A stretch of DNA of 10,033 nucleotides from Oligoflexia bacterium (GCA_903928955.1 CAIYTD010000382.1:1-10033); one strand, 5' to 3'; counted from the first letter of the stretch, positions 1 to 7,050 are shown. The notes: generated from the letters alone by a model not told the origin. A program made the numbers and translations.

Positions 1-633
1 GTTACGTGAACCCACTCCGAGCGGGTCAAAAGCTTGAACCATTTTCAGTACTTCTTCCGCATCTTCAAGTTCCAGGCAGGATTCCTTTGCAAGATCTTCT
101 AGATTTGCTTTCAGGTAGCCATCATCGGAGAGGTTGCCAATAATGAGTTCACCTAGTTTTTTCTCAGGGTCGGTGAGAGCAATCATAGAGAGTTGCCAGG
201 CTAAATGGTCTTCGAGTGAGGTGGTTTTGGTGAGGACATTTTCAAAGCTAGGGAGCTCTTCATTGATTTCTCGCATGGAAGGAGCCGAGCTGGAGCTGGA
301 GTTAAATTCTTCTACATAGGATTCCCAGTTAAAGTCATCTTGACCCGATGTGAGTTGCTCTTCTTGTTGCTTGGGCTTGATAAAGGAATCTTCATCTCGT
401 CGCTGTTCTGCTTCTGGATCGGGAGTGGCGGAAGCTAGGTCTGAGGGGGGTTGATTTTCACCTTCGGGAGTTTCAGCGAGCTCCTCTAAAATGGGATTTT
501 CCATCATTTCTTGGGTGACCACTTCTTGCAGTTCCATGCGATTGAGTTGAAGTAACTTAATGGCTTGTTGCAGCTGAGGCGTCATGACCAGTTGTTGGCT
601 TAATCTTAGGCTCTGTTTGATCTCTAATGCCAT
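1..633 (-). CDS. rpoN: RNA polymerase sigma-54 factor RpoN, N-terminal part (cut by window edge)
   Basis: Alternative sigma factor that binds core RNA polymerase and recognises -24/-12 promoters, which need an AAA+ activator to open. The 211 visible codons start at the ATG at 633. Residues 1-50 are a glutamine- and leucine-rich region I (MALEIKQSLRLSQQLVMTPQ, then LQQAIKLLQL), the activator-responsive part. Residues about 55-125 are an acidic, low-complexity linker (region II) with a run of five serines. From about 125 the core-binding domain begins, and the visible end carries FDPLGVGSRN, the family's FDPxGVGxR motif. The DNA-binding domain and RpoN box lie outside the window. It follows lptB by 52 bp on the same strand, the usual proteobacterial order, so the two are probably co-transcribed. 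Identification is firm; only completeness is unknown. Confidence 0.97.
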   Translation of the reverse strand, partial: MALEIKQSLRLSQQLVMTPQLQQAIKLLQLNRMELQEVVTQEMMENPILEELAETPEGENQPPSDLASATPDPEAEQRRDEDSFIKPKQQEEQLTSGQDDFNWESYVEEFNSSSSSAPSMREINEELPSFENVLTKTTSLEDHLAWQLSMIALTDPEKKLGELIIGNLSDDGYLKANLEDLAKESCLELEDAEEVLKMVQAFDPLGVGSRN

Positions 634-649
634 GGTGCTTTTTTCCCTC

Positions 650-669
650 TTACTTACCTTTTACTTACC
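650..669. repeat. Short tandem direct repeat in the lptB-rpoN gap
   Basis: TTACTTACC occurs at 650-658 and again at 661-669, an 11-bp period. On the rpoN coding strand it reads GGTAAGTAA twice, just before the purine-rich AGAGGG that probably serves as rpoN's ribosome binding site. It looks like a small slippage duplication; no function is evident. Confidence 0.6.
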
Positions 670-685
670 GTAGGTCGCTCTCACC

Positions 686-1420
686 TCAGAATTGAAAATT
701 CTCCCCCAAGTAAGTTTCTCGAGCGGTACGGCTTTGAGCGATTTCATGAGGAGTTCCTTTTTCTAATATTTTACCATCACTTAGTAAATAACCTAAATCG
801 CAAATTTCCAATGTTTCCCGCACGTTATGGTCTGTAATCAGAACCCCTATGCCCCGTTTTTTGAGCACTTGAATCATTCTCTGAATATCAGCTACGGCAA
901 TAGGATCAATACCTGCAAATGGTTCATCTAGCAAAAGGAATACCGGATTTAATGCTAGCGCACGTGCAACCTCAACTCGCCTTCTTTCTCCACCTGAGAG
1001 AGTAAAAGCTTTTTGTTGAGCGATTGCATGAATATTAAATTCATCCAGTAACTTTTGAAGTCTCTCTCTCCGCTCATGATGGGTGAGCTTTAAAGTTTCT
1101 AATACGCTGAGAATATTTTCTTCAGCCGTCATCTTTCTAAAAACGGATGCTTCTTGAGGAAGGTAAGCAATTCCTTTTCTCGCCCGTAAGTGCATGGGCC
1201 ATTGAGTAATATTTTCCCCATTTAAAAGGATTTTACCTCGATCAGGTCGGATTAATCCGACTACCATATAGAAGGAAGTTGTTTTACCTGCTCCGTTTGG
1301 TCCGAGTAGGCCGACCACTTGGCCGGCTTTGACTTCAAAATCGACACTTTTGACGACTTTTTTGCTGCGATAGGCTTTTTCCAGGCCCACTGCATGGAGA
1401 ATAGATTCTGTTTTTTTCAT
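686..1420 (-). CDS. lptB: LPS export ABC transporter ATPase LptB
   Basis: Cytoplasmic ATPase of the LptB2FGC complex, which extracts lipopolysaccharide from the inner membrane and pushes it along the periplasmic Lpt bridge. The 244 residues match the usual size. Visible motifs are Walker A GPNGAGKT (40-47), the Q-loop in YLPQEASVFR (87-96, typical of LptB), the signature LSGGE (141-145), Walker B FLLLDEP (161-167) and the H-loop histidine in TDHNVRETL (H198). The ATG at 1420 is preceded by AAGAAGGT at a suitable distance. It begins 22 bp after the stop of the lptC/lptA-like gene and is followed by rpoN, so the three probably form one transcription unit. The LptF and LptG permeases are not in the window. 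LptB is distinguished from generic ABC ATPases by the Q-loop context and the neighbours. Confidence 0.97.
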   Translation of the reverse strand: MKKTESILHAVGLEKAYRSKKVVKSVDFEVKAGQVVGLLGPNGAGKTTSFYMVVGLIRPDRGKILLNGENITQWPMHLRARKGIAYLPQEASVFRKMTAEENILSVLETLKLTHHERRERLQKLLDEFNIHAIAQQKAFTLSGGERRRVEVARALALNPVFLLLDEPFAGIDPIAVADIQRMIQVLKKRGIGVLITDHNVRETLEICDLGYLLSDGKILEKGTPHEIAQSRTARETYLGENFQF

Positions 1421-1442
1421 AGAAATACCTTCTTTTTAGAAA

Positions 1443-2576
1443 TTAATCGAGGCCTTGACTAAAAGCATTACTGTGTTCGACTTCAATTAAGTCTGTGTCA
1501 CGATGCATGATGATTTGATCTCCTGTGACCGTGTCTTCGTTTTGATAAGATTGGGGAAATTGAGTAAGAGTAATGAGATCTCGCTGTGTGTCGAAATCTG
1601 CTCGACCACCTGTTGCATAGCGGAGGACAGGTTTTTTATCTTTTATTGGATTACGGCTGAGTTTATCAGTCACTTCTTTAATGAGTACATCATCATAAGC
1701 GGTGAGGTACTGCAGGACTTGTGAAAAATCTCCGTAGTTCAAGTCGGCTCTTCTAGAGCGAGCAAAGAGAGTAGGTTGAGTGATGTGGACAAAACGTGTT
1801 TGTAATGGTCGATGAGGATTCATAGTGAATTGAGCGAGTTTGAGCTTACGGAAGATGAGGCAGTGGTCCGACTCAATTTTTGTCATTTCAGGCACCCCAG
1901 AGTTGACAGGGGGCTGCGCAGCGGATCCTTGCAGAATCACTGTGACTGCTTGAGGCAGAGTGATCATGGATTCGCCTAAAATATAATCCAACCCGGAGCT
2001 GGCAAAGCTAAATTTTTGTCCTGTAGCCTCATGGCTGACTCCCGTGACGGGGTAGTGAGTCGGGATCTCGATGTGATGTTCACTCGGATGGTAGCGCATA
2101 TAGTCGCTATGCACTTCAAATCCATCGGGAAAAAGTGTTTCGACATTTCCAAACACTTCGAGATCTTTTTCGTTGAGAAGGTATTTTGCTTCCAGTCCCT
2201 TGACGATGGTCACCTGATCTCCATCTCCTGAATCATAGAGGTAAGCAGTAACAATACGAGAGTGGTTGAGCTTCTCTGGGTTATAAAGAAATGCTGTTTC
2301 GGCTTTGATTCGCCATTGTTTTAACCCATTTTGTACAGAAACATAGCGAAATTGGTCTACCCGGTATTCAGGAATGCGATTTTTTGGAATTCCAGGGGCA
2401 AGGGTTTTTTCATTATTGGGACTTACATTTTGGGTCAATAAAAGAGGGTCAATGGGCCCTATTTCAGACTTGTTTTCATCGAGTGAGGAAGGAGAAAAGA
2501 CCACAATTTGAGTGATCACTAGAGCCCCTAAAACGCAAAGAAAGAGGCGATGGAATCGTTTTTTGCGAAGGAACAT
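1443..2576 (-). CDS. LptC-like periplasmic LPS transport protein with a C-terminal LptA/OstA-like region
   Basis: Probably the periplasmic part of the LPS export bridge. The 377 residues begin with a basic stretch (MFLRKKRFHR) and one hydrophobic helix at about 11-28, an uncleaved N-in anchor as in LptC. Residues about 70-215 are beta-rich and LptC-like (EYRVDQFRYVSVQNGLKQWR, then GNVETLFPDGFEVHSDYMRY). Residues about 235-372 look like a second beta-jellyroll of the OstA/LptA type, with LTAYDDVLIKE, ATGGRADFDTQRDLITLTQF and VTGDQIIMHRDTDLIEVE. E. coli LptC is about 190 residues and LptA about 185, so the length fits a fusion, and no separate lptA stands between this gene and lptB. There is no Shine-Dalgarno sequence before the ATG (see the promoter entry). 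LPS-transport membership is well supported by the neighbours; the two-domain reading is my inference from pattern and length. Confidence 0.82.
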   Translation of the reverse strand: MFLRKKRFHRLFLCVLGALVITQIVVFSPSSLDENKSEIGPIDPLLLTQNVSPNNEKTLAPGIPKNRIPEYRVDQFRYVSVQNGLKQWRIKAETAFLYNPEKLNHSRIVTAYLYDSGDGDQVTIVKGLEAKYLLNEKDLEVFGNVETLFPDGFEVHSDYMRYHPSEHHIEIPTHYPVTGVSHEATGQKFSFASSGLDYILGESMITLPQAVTVILQGSAAQPPVNSGVPEMTKIESDHCLIFRKLKLAQFTMNPHRPLQTRFVHITQPTLFARSRRADLNYGDFSQVLQYLTAYDDVLIKEVTDKLSRNPIKDKKPVLRYATGGRADFDTQRDLITLTQFPQSYQNEDTVTGDQIIMHRDTDLIEVEHSNAFSQGLD

Positions 2577-2582
2577 TTTGTT

Positions 2583-2629
2583 AATCTACTGTAATTTACG
2601 AAAGAGAGCACGTCAAACTCAAGTAGATT
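2583..2629. repeat. 8-bp inverted repeat bracketing the lptC/A promoter
   Basis: AATCTACT at 2583-2590 and its exact reverse complement AGTAGATT at 2622-2629 are 31 bp apart. The left arm overlaps the -10 box and the presumed transcription start; the right arm lies just upstream of the -35 box. The placement fits a split operator for a regulator acting on the divergent intergenic region, but an 8-bp match in about 100 bp could be chance. Confidence 0.4.
2588..2616 (-). promoter_or_regulatory. Candidate sigma-70 promoter for the lptC/A-lptB-rpoN unit
   Basis: On the minus strand, TTGACG (plus positions 2611-2616; 5 of 6 to consensus) and TACAGT (2588-2593; 4 of 6) are separated by exactly 17 bp. 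A start site 6-7 bases past the -10 box would fall at about 2581, giving a leader of only about 5 nt before the ATG at 2576. This agrees with the absence of a ribosome binding site and suggests a leaderless or near-leaderless message. Confidence 0.6.
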
Positions 2630-2641
2630 GTTTCAATTTGT

Positions 2642-2659
2642 AGCCTCTCGGGCTTTTTT
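2642..2659 (+). terminator. Weak hairpin plus T-run in the fni leader (possible attenuator)
   Basis: AGCC (2642-2645) and GGCT (2651-2654) can form a 4-bp stem with a TCTCG loop, followed directly by a T run to 2659. It lies between the divergent promoter region and the fni start, so it could reduce read-through into the mevalonate operon. The stem is short, and I would not expect efficient termination from it alone. Confidence 0.25.
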
Positions 2660-2680
2660 AAGGTAGGTTACCCAACACTT

Positions 2681-3730
2681 ATGGATACCCAGCAGTTTGA
2701 AGCGCGTAAGCGTGCGCATATTCAGCACTCGCTCGCAGGTGCTTCTCAAGCACAAGGATTGAGTGGTCTGGAGCGTGTTCATTTGAATCATGAAGCGCTC
2801 CCAGAGCTGAATTTTTCAGAAATTCAGCTGAATTCCACTTTTCAGCAAAAAACTCTCAAGACTCCTTTCTATATTGCCGGAATGACCGCAGGTCATTCCG
2901 AAGCCTGGAAAGTCAATCAAATCTTAGCTCATGCATGTCAAAAACGCGGCTGGGCAATGGGGGTGGGCTCTCAAAGAAGGGATTTGGAAACCGCCGACGG
3001 TGGAAGTCTGGATCAATGGAAGAAGCTCCGAGAGGAAGTTCCTGAGTTGGTATTGATTGCCAATATTGGGATGAGTCAGCTGATTCCTGCTGATTTTGCT
3101 CGAGTGCGTCAGATTGTCCAAGACTTGGGAGCTCAGGCTTTGGCGGTTCACGTAAATGCTTTGCAAGAAACTTTACAGCCTGAAGGGACCCCTCATTTTA
3201 AGGGGGGGATAGAAGTCCTTCGGAAATACTGTGAAAATCTCGGAGTTCCTGTTCTTTTAAAGGAGACAGGATGTGGTTTTTCTCCGTCAACTCTTGAAAA
3301 AATAGCATCCATTGGTTTAGCTGCAGTAGATGTCAGCGGTTTGGGTGGAACCCATTGGGGCAGGATTGAAGGTGCTCGTGCTGCCAAAGAGTCGATTCAG
3401 GCGGCCGCTTCTTTTACTTTTGCCAATTGGGGTGAACCACTCGTGGATGCGGTGATGGCTGCAGCAAAAGTACTTTCTCCGGTCACTGAAATTTGGGCTT
3501 CGGGTGGAGTGAGATCCGGATTAGATGCGGCAAAACTGATTGCACTGGGGGCACACCGTGTGGGTTACGCACAGCCTGCTTTGAAAGCAGCATTGTCAGG
3601 TTTAGAAGAATTAGAGTTTTGGATGGAAAGACAGGAGTATGAGTTAAAAGTTGCCCTTTTTTGTACGGGAACTGCGACTTGTAGAGACTTGCGAAAGAAA
3701 GAAGGGGTATGGAGACCAAGCGTTATTTAG
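2681..3730 (+). CDS. fni: Type 2 isopentenyl-diphosphate isomerase (FMN-dependent)
   Basis: Interconverts IPP and DMAPP using reduced FMN and Mg2+; cytoplasmic, the last step of the pathway encoded here. The 349 residues match the family length (about 330-350). Visible family motifs are RKRAHI (9-14), MTAG (68-71; usually MTGG), GVGSQRR (94-100), ANIG (127-130), HVNALQE (157-163, with the substrate-binding Gln and Mg-binding Glu), KETGCG (194-199), SGLGGT (219-224) and the FMN-phosphate site SGGVRSGLD (274-282). The ATG at 2681 follows AAGGTAGG (2660-2667) at a rather long spacing of 13 nt. It is first in a five-gene overlapping operon, and its last 22 bp overlap mvaA. The Ala in MTAG is a mild departure from the usual motif. 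It is unrelated in fold to type 1 Idi, so the assignment is specific. Confidence 0.96.
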   Translation: MDTQQFEARKRAHIQHSLAGASQAQGLSGLERVHLNHEALPELNFSEIQLNSTFQQKTLKTPFYIAGMTAGHSEAWKVNQILAHACQKRGWAMGVGSQRRDLETADGGSLDQWKKLREEVPELVLIANIGMSQLIPADFARVRQIVQDLGAQALAVHVNALQETLQPEGTPHFKGGIEVLRKYCENLGVPVLLKETGCGFSPSTLEKIASIGLAAVDVSGLGGTHWGRIEGARAAKESIQAAASFTFANWGEPLVDAVMAAAKVLSPVTEIWASGGVRSGLDAAKLIALGAHRVGYAQPALKAALSGLEELEFWMERQEYELKVALFCTGTATCRDLRKKEGVWRPSVI

Positions 3731-5007
3731 TGGAAGGATTTCATCGCCTATCCAGAGTAGATCGTTTAAAGCGAGTGAAAGAACTTTGCAGTTTGACGGA
3801 AGAGGAAACAAAGATTCTTTCAGGAGAAATCCCACTCCCTTTTGAGGTTGCCGAGCATTTAATAGAGAATGTAGTTGGATACTTTCCTATTCCGCTGGGT
3901 GTAGCCACTAATTTTACCATTGATGGACGAGATCTTCTGATCCCCATGGCAGTCGAAGAAACCTCTATTATTGCAGCAGCAAGCGCGACTGCTAAATGGA
4001 TTCGTCGAGAAGGAAGTATTCGAACCTATTCAAAAGGGAGTCTCATTATCGGGCAAGTCCAACTTCCAAATGTTCGAAACGTCAAGAATGCTCGAAGAAT
4101 TTTACATGATCAGCGGGATCTTTTAATGAGCTTAGCGAATGCTTGTATTCCTGGGCTCGTCAGTCGGGGAGGAGGTGTTCGGGATATTGGAATTCGCGAA
4201 ATCCCGAGACCTGCGGGCGACGGAACAATGTTAGTTCTGCATATTCTTTGCGATCCCTGCGATGCAATGGGAGCGAATTTAATTAATCAAGTTTGCGAAG
4301 CGTTAAAGCCTCGGGTGGAAGATTTAACCGGGGAGCGTGTTGGACTTTGTATTCTTTCCAATTTAGTAGATACAAAACTAGTAGTTGCTGAAGTGATGAT
4401 TCGAGATATTGATCCAGTTCTGGCGCATGGAATTCAAGAGGCTACTTTATTTGCTCAAGCAGACTCTTACCGTGCTGCAACTCATAATAAAGGCGTATTA
4501 AACGGAATTGATCCTATTTTAATCGCTACTGGAAATGATTGGCGGGCGGTAGAAGCGGGAGTGCACGCTTACGCCTCTCGCAGCGGGAAATACCAGCCGG
4601 TGACGGATTGGTATCAAGAAGGCTCCGATTTGGTGGGGCGAATTGAAATCCCATTAGCGGTTGGAATTTGTGGTGGGGTCACTCGGATACATCCGACAGC
4701 TCGAGTTGCTTTAAAGATGTTAAAAGTAACAAAAGCTGAAGATTTAGCTCGCATCTGTGCTGCGGTAGGAATTGTTCAGAATTTGGGAGCTCTTAAGGCG
4801 CTGGCAACGGTGGGGGTAGTGAAGGGGCATATGCAGTTGCATGCCGCTAATTTGGCAATTGCAGCTGGAGCGGAGATTCATGAAATCAGTCAAGTGCGAG
4901 ATCGACTGGCTCAAGTTTTGTTGGTAGAAAAAACAATCAATTTAAGTCGGGCAAAAGAAATTTTAGAGGCTATTCGTGTCGCAGAACAAAGTCATTCCGC
5001 AGTCTAG
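3709..5007 (+). CDS. mvaA: Hydroxymethylglutaryl-CoA reductase, class II
   Basis: Reduces HMG-CoA to mevalonate with two NAD(P)H, the committed step of the pathway; a soluble class II enzyme. The 432 residues match the Pseudomonas mevalonii type (about 430) and lack the membrane anchor of class I. Motifs are ENVVGYFPIPLGVATNF (53-69), IPMAVEE with the catalytic Glu (E83), DAMGAN (185-190), ATHNKG with the catalytic Lys (K261), ATGNDWRAVEAG with the catalytic Asp (D277) and GHMQLHA with the catalytic His (H378). All four catalytic residues of the family are present. The ATG at 3709 sits 22 bp inside fni and is preceded by AAGAAGGGG at close spacing. The 3' end overlaps the next gene by 32 bp. 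NADH versus NADPH preference cannot be judged from what I see. Confidence 0.97.
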   Translation: METKRYLVEGFHRLSRVDRLKRVKELCSLTEEETKILSGEIPLPFEVAEHLIENVVGYFPIPLGVATNFTIDGRDLLIPMAVEETSIIAAASATAKWIRREGSIRTYSKGSLIIGQVQLPNVRNVKNARRILHDQRDLLMSLANACIPGLVSRGGGVRDIGIREIPRPAGDGTMLVLHILCDPCDAMGANLINQVCEALKPRVEDLTGERVGLCILSNLVDTKLVVAEVMIRDIDPVLAHGIQEATLFAQADSYRAATHNKGVLNGIDPILIATGNDWRAVEAGVHAYASRSGKYQPVTDWYQEGSDLVGRIEIPLAVGICGGVTRIHPTARVALKMLKVTKAEDLARICAAVGIVQNLGALKALATVGVVKGHMQLHAANLAIAAGAEIHEISQVRDRLAQVLLVEKTINLSRAKEILEAIRVAEQSHSAV

Positions 5008-5938
5008 CTTAGAAAAATATAGCATTGCTGGAAAAGTTTTTTTATTGGGAGAGTATGCTGTATTGGCTGGATTGCCTGCACTGGTAGCTACTCTTCCTCC
5101 TCGGTTTGAACTCTCTTTGTCTGTCGGGTCCACTCAGTCCTCATTTTTTTTACCCTCTCCTCTTTCTCCTTTGGGAAAATTAAGCGCTTGGGCAGTGAAG
5201 CAGGGGCAGGAAGTCCTTTCTTTTTTTTTCGAAGATCCTTTGCAAGGTGCAGGGGGACTGGGGGCATCTACTGCTCAATTTGCAATGGCAGATTTGGCTT
5301 ATTCGAGAAGGCGGGGAGAGGAAAGCAGAAAATGGAGCGCGGTTTGGAAGCTCTACCAAGAGTTGATGAGTGATGTTCCCCTTTTGCCGAGTGGAGCAGA
5401 TTTGGTTGCTCAATGGCAGGGGGGGATTGTTCTTTTTGATCCTATGGATGGTCATTGTAGCGATATTTGGCCTATCTTCGATTGGTCTCAGCTTCTCGTG
5501 TTTTCAGCTACTCAGCTTCCGGGTCGCAAAGTTGTCACGCATGAGCATTTGGCATTGCTTGCAAAAACAGGATTTCCTCATAAAAATTTGAGTCTCATTT
5601 CGTCTTTGGAAAAAATAATCCTTCAAGGGCTTTCTGCAGTCCGTGAAAATGATGCAGATCGATTCGGAAAAGCGTTGAATGAGTATGCGGAAACTCTATC
5701 GGAGGCAGGATTGGAGCTTTCTGAAGCCATTGAAGATCGTCATGTTTTGAGGAGTTTACCAGGTGTTTTGGGGGTAAAAGGCACTGGCGCAATGCTTTCG
5801 GATGCAGTGGTAGTTTTAATGAGATCAGGAGGTTTACAAAGAGCCCATTTGATCGAAGTGGCTCAAAGTCGAGGTCTTCAGTTGTTAGCCGATGGTCTCA
5901 GCTGTCAAATGGGGGTCACTTGTCTGAATTCTGTGTGA
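4976..5938 (+). CDS. GHMP-family kinase, probable phosphomevalonate kinase
   Basis: Probably phosphorylates mevalonate 5-phosphate to the diphosphate. The 320 residues carry the three GHMP kinase motifs: an N-terminal substrate strand (YSIAGKVFLLGEYAVLAGLP, 15-34), an ATP loop GAGGLGASTAQF (91-102, where most members have GLGSSAA) and a C-terminal KGTGAMLSDAV (268-278). LPSGADLVAQWQGGIVLFDP (137-156) resembles the SGAD...GG region of bacterial phosphomevalonate kinases. The specific call is partly by elimination, since mevalonate kinase and the decarboxylase are present and this is the only other kinase in the cluster. The start is GTG at 4976, supported by AGAGG (4965-4969) six bases upstream; it overlaps mvaA by 32 bp. 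A run of nine T (5221-5229) lies in frame. It could also be a kinase of different specificity. Confidence 0.78.
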   Translation: MSQNKVIPQSSLEKYSIAGKVFLLGEYAVLAGLPALVATLPPRFELSLSVGSTQSSFFLPSPLSPLGKLSAWAVKQGQEVLSFFFEDPLQGAGGLGASTAQFAMADLAYSRRRGEESRKWSAVWKLYQELMSDVPLLPSGADLVAQWQGGIVLFDPMDGHCSDIWPIFDWSQLLVFSATQLPGRKVVTHEHLALLAKTGFPHKNLSLISSLEKIILQGLSAVRENDADRFGKALNEYAETLSEAGLELSEAIEDRHVLRSLPGVLGVKGTGAMLSDAVVVLMRSGGLQRAHLIEVAQSRGLQLLADGLSCQMGVTCLNSV

Positions 5939-7050
5939 CCGCTCAGGCTCCCTCTAATATTGCTCTCATCAAATACATGGGTAAAAAAAATAGTCTTTTG
6001 AATTTCCCCGAAAACGCGAGTCTTTCGCTGACACTGAATGGGTTATGTACTGTTGCAGAATTGAAAGTGACCACGCCGGGTGGGGGTTCTACCAGATGGA
6101 TACCGGAAGCTCCCTCTTTGCGAGCTAAAAGCTTTCATTTTGATTTGCCCTGGATCGTTCCTTCTTTGAATGAGGAGAGCGTGAGTCGAGTACTGCGTCA
6201 CCTGGAGAGGGTTAAGTCTGCGATTCCAGATCTTTTTTCCCGTTATGATTTAGACGTAGATTTTTCTCGATTGAAAAATGCTGATTTTTCATTGAGAACA
6301 GCCAATACTTTTCCAGCAGCCTCTGGAATTGCATCCAGTGCTTCTAGTTTTGCTGCAGTGACCCTCGCTACTGCTGCGGCCTGCTCCAAAGGGATTGTGC
6401 GATTTCAAAAAGTTTGGGATTCAGAGCTCCGATTCAAAAGAGAATTAGCTCAGATTTCAAGAATCGGGTCAGGCAGCTCTTGTCGCTCTTTTGAGGGGCC
6501 GTGGGTTCTTTGGCAAAAAGAAACCGCACAATGCATGGAGACAAAAGGCACTCCTGAAATGGCTCATTTTGTTATTCTAGTGAGCACAGAAATTAAAAAA
6601 GTGTCCTCTTCTGATGCGCACTCACGGGTGCGTACTTCGCCTTTATGGGTGGGGAGAGCTGAGAGAGTAGAAGAAAGAACTCAAAAGATGCGGGCAGCAT
6701 TTCAGTTAGGTGACTTACCGACAGTAGCGCGCATTGCTTGGAGCGAGGCTTGGGAGATGCACAGTCTTTTTCATACTTGTTCTGAGCCTTTTTCTTACTG
6801 GGAACCTGGGACTATCGAGGGTTTGCAGTGGTTTTCTTCGCTGCTTCAGGAAAGCTCCCCTCCTATTGTGACTCTGGATGCTGGAGCTAATATTCATGTG
6901 ATCATTGAAAAAACACAGAGAATTCCATGGAGAAAGCGCCTTCAGGATTTTTTTCAAGGTCGAGCGATTTTGGAAGATGAGCAGGGAATGGGGGCAAATC
7001 TGATAGGAGTTTTGGGCGAGGATGAACAAGATCATTTGGTCACAGTTTAA
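5920..7050 (+). CDS. mvaD: Diphosphomevalonate decarboxylase (mevalonate-PP decarboxylase)
   Basis: ATP-dependent decarboxylation of mevalonate 5-diphosphate to IPP; GHMP superfamily, cytoplasmic. Motifs are APSNIALIKYMGKK (10-23; most relatives have YWGK, here Met replaces Trp), NTFPAASGIASSASSFAA (129-146, ATP loop), SRIGSGSSCRSFEG (180-193, with the conserved Arg, R189) and TLDAGANIHVI (318-328, with the catalytic Asp, D320). At 376 residues it is longer than many bacterial forms of about 320-330. The start is uncertain. TTG at 5920 follows GGGGG (5911-5915) and overlaps the kinase by 19 bp. An in-frame GTG at 5935 would give a 4-bp GTGA overlap but has no Shine-Dalgarno sequence. I chose TTG. 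A monophosphate-specific decarboxylase is possible but less likely given the kinase next door. Confidence 0.93.
   Translation: MSEFCVTAQAPSNIALIKYMGKKNSLLNFPENASLSLTLNGLCTVAELKVTTPGGGSTRWIPEAPSLRAKSFHFDLPWIVPSLNEESVSRVLRHLERVKSAIPDLFSRYDLDVDFSRLKNADFSLRTANTFPAASGIASSASSFAAVTLATAAACSKGIVRFQKVWDSELRFKRELAQISRIGSGSSCRSFEGPWVLWQKETAQCMETKGTPEMAHFVILVSTEIKKVSSSDAHSRVRTSPLWVGRAERVEERTQKMRAAFQLGDLPTVARIAWSEAWEMHSLFHTCSEPFSYWEPGTIEGLQWFSSLLQESSPPIVTLDAGANIHVIIEKTQRIPWRKRLQDFFQGRAILEDEQGMGANLIGVLGEDEQDHLVTV

Noticed and set aside
134..319. Plus-strand open frame opposite rpoN
   Set aside because: Serine-rich translation mirrors the rpoN linker on the other strand; no ribosome binding site or family motif.
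2563..2592. Possible plus-strand promoter for fni (TTGCGA, TACTGT)
   Set aside because: Spacing is 18 bp but the -10 match is poor (3 of 6). A promoter for the mevalonate operon should exist in or near this gap but I cannot point to it with confidence.
5180..5455. Antisense open frame opposite the GHMP kinase
   Set aside because: Low-complexity Pro/Ser/Lys translation arising from the reverse strand of a real gene; nothing supports expression.
6715..7035. Antisense open frame of 106 codons inside mvaD
   Set aside because: It lies wholly opposite a well-supported conserved gene, shows no recognisable motif, and its composition is what the reverse of this coding sequence would give.
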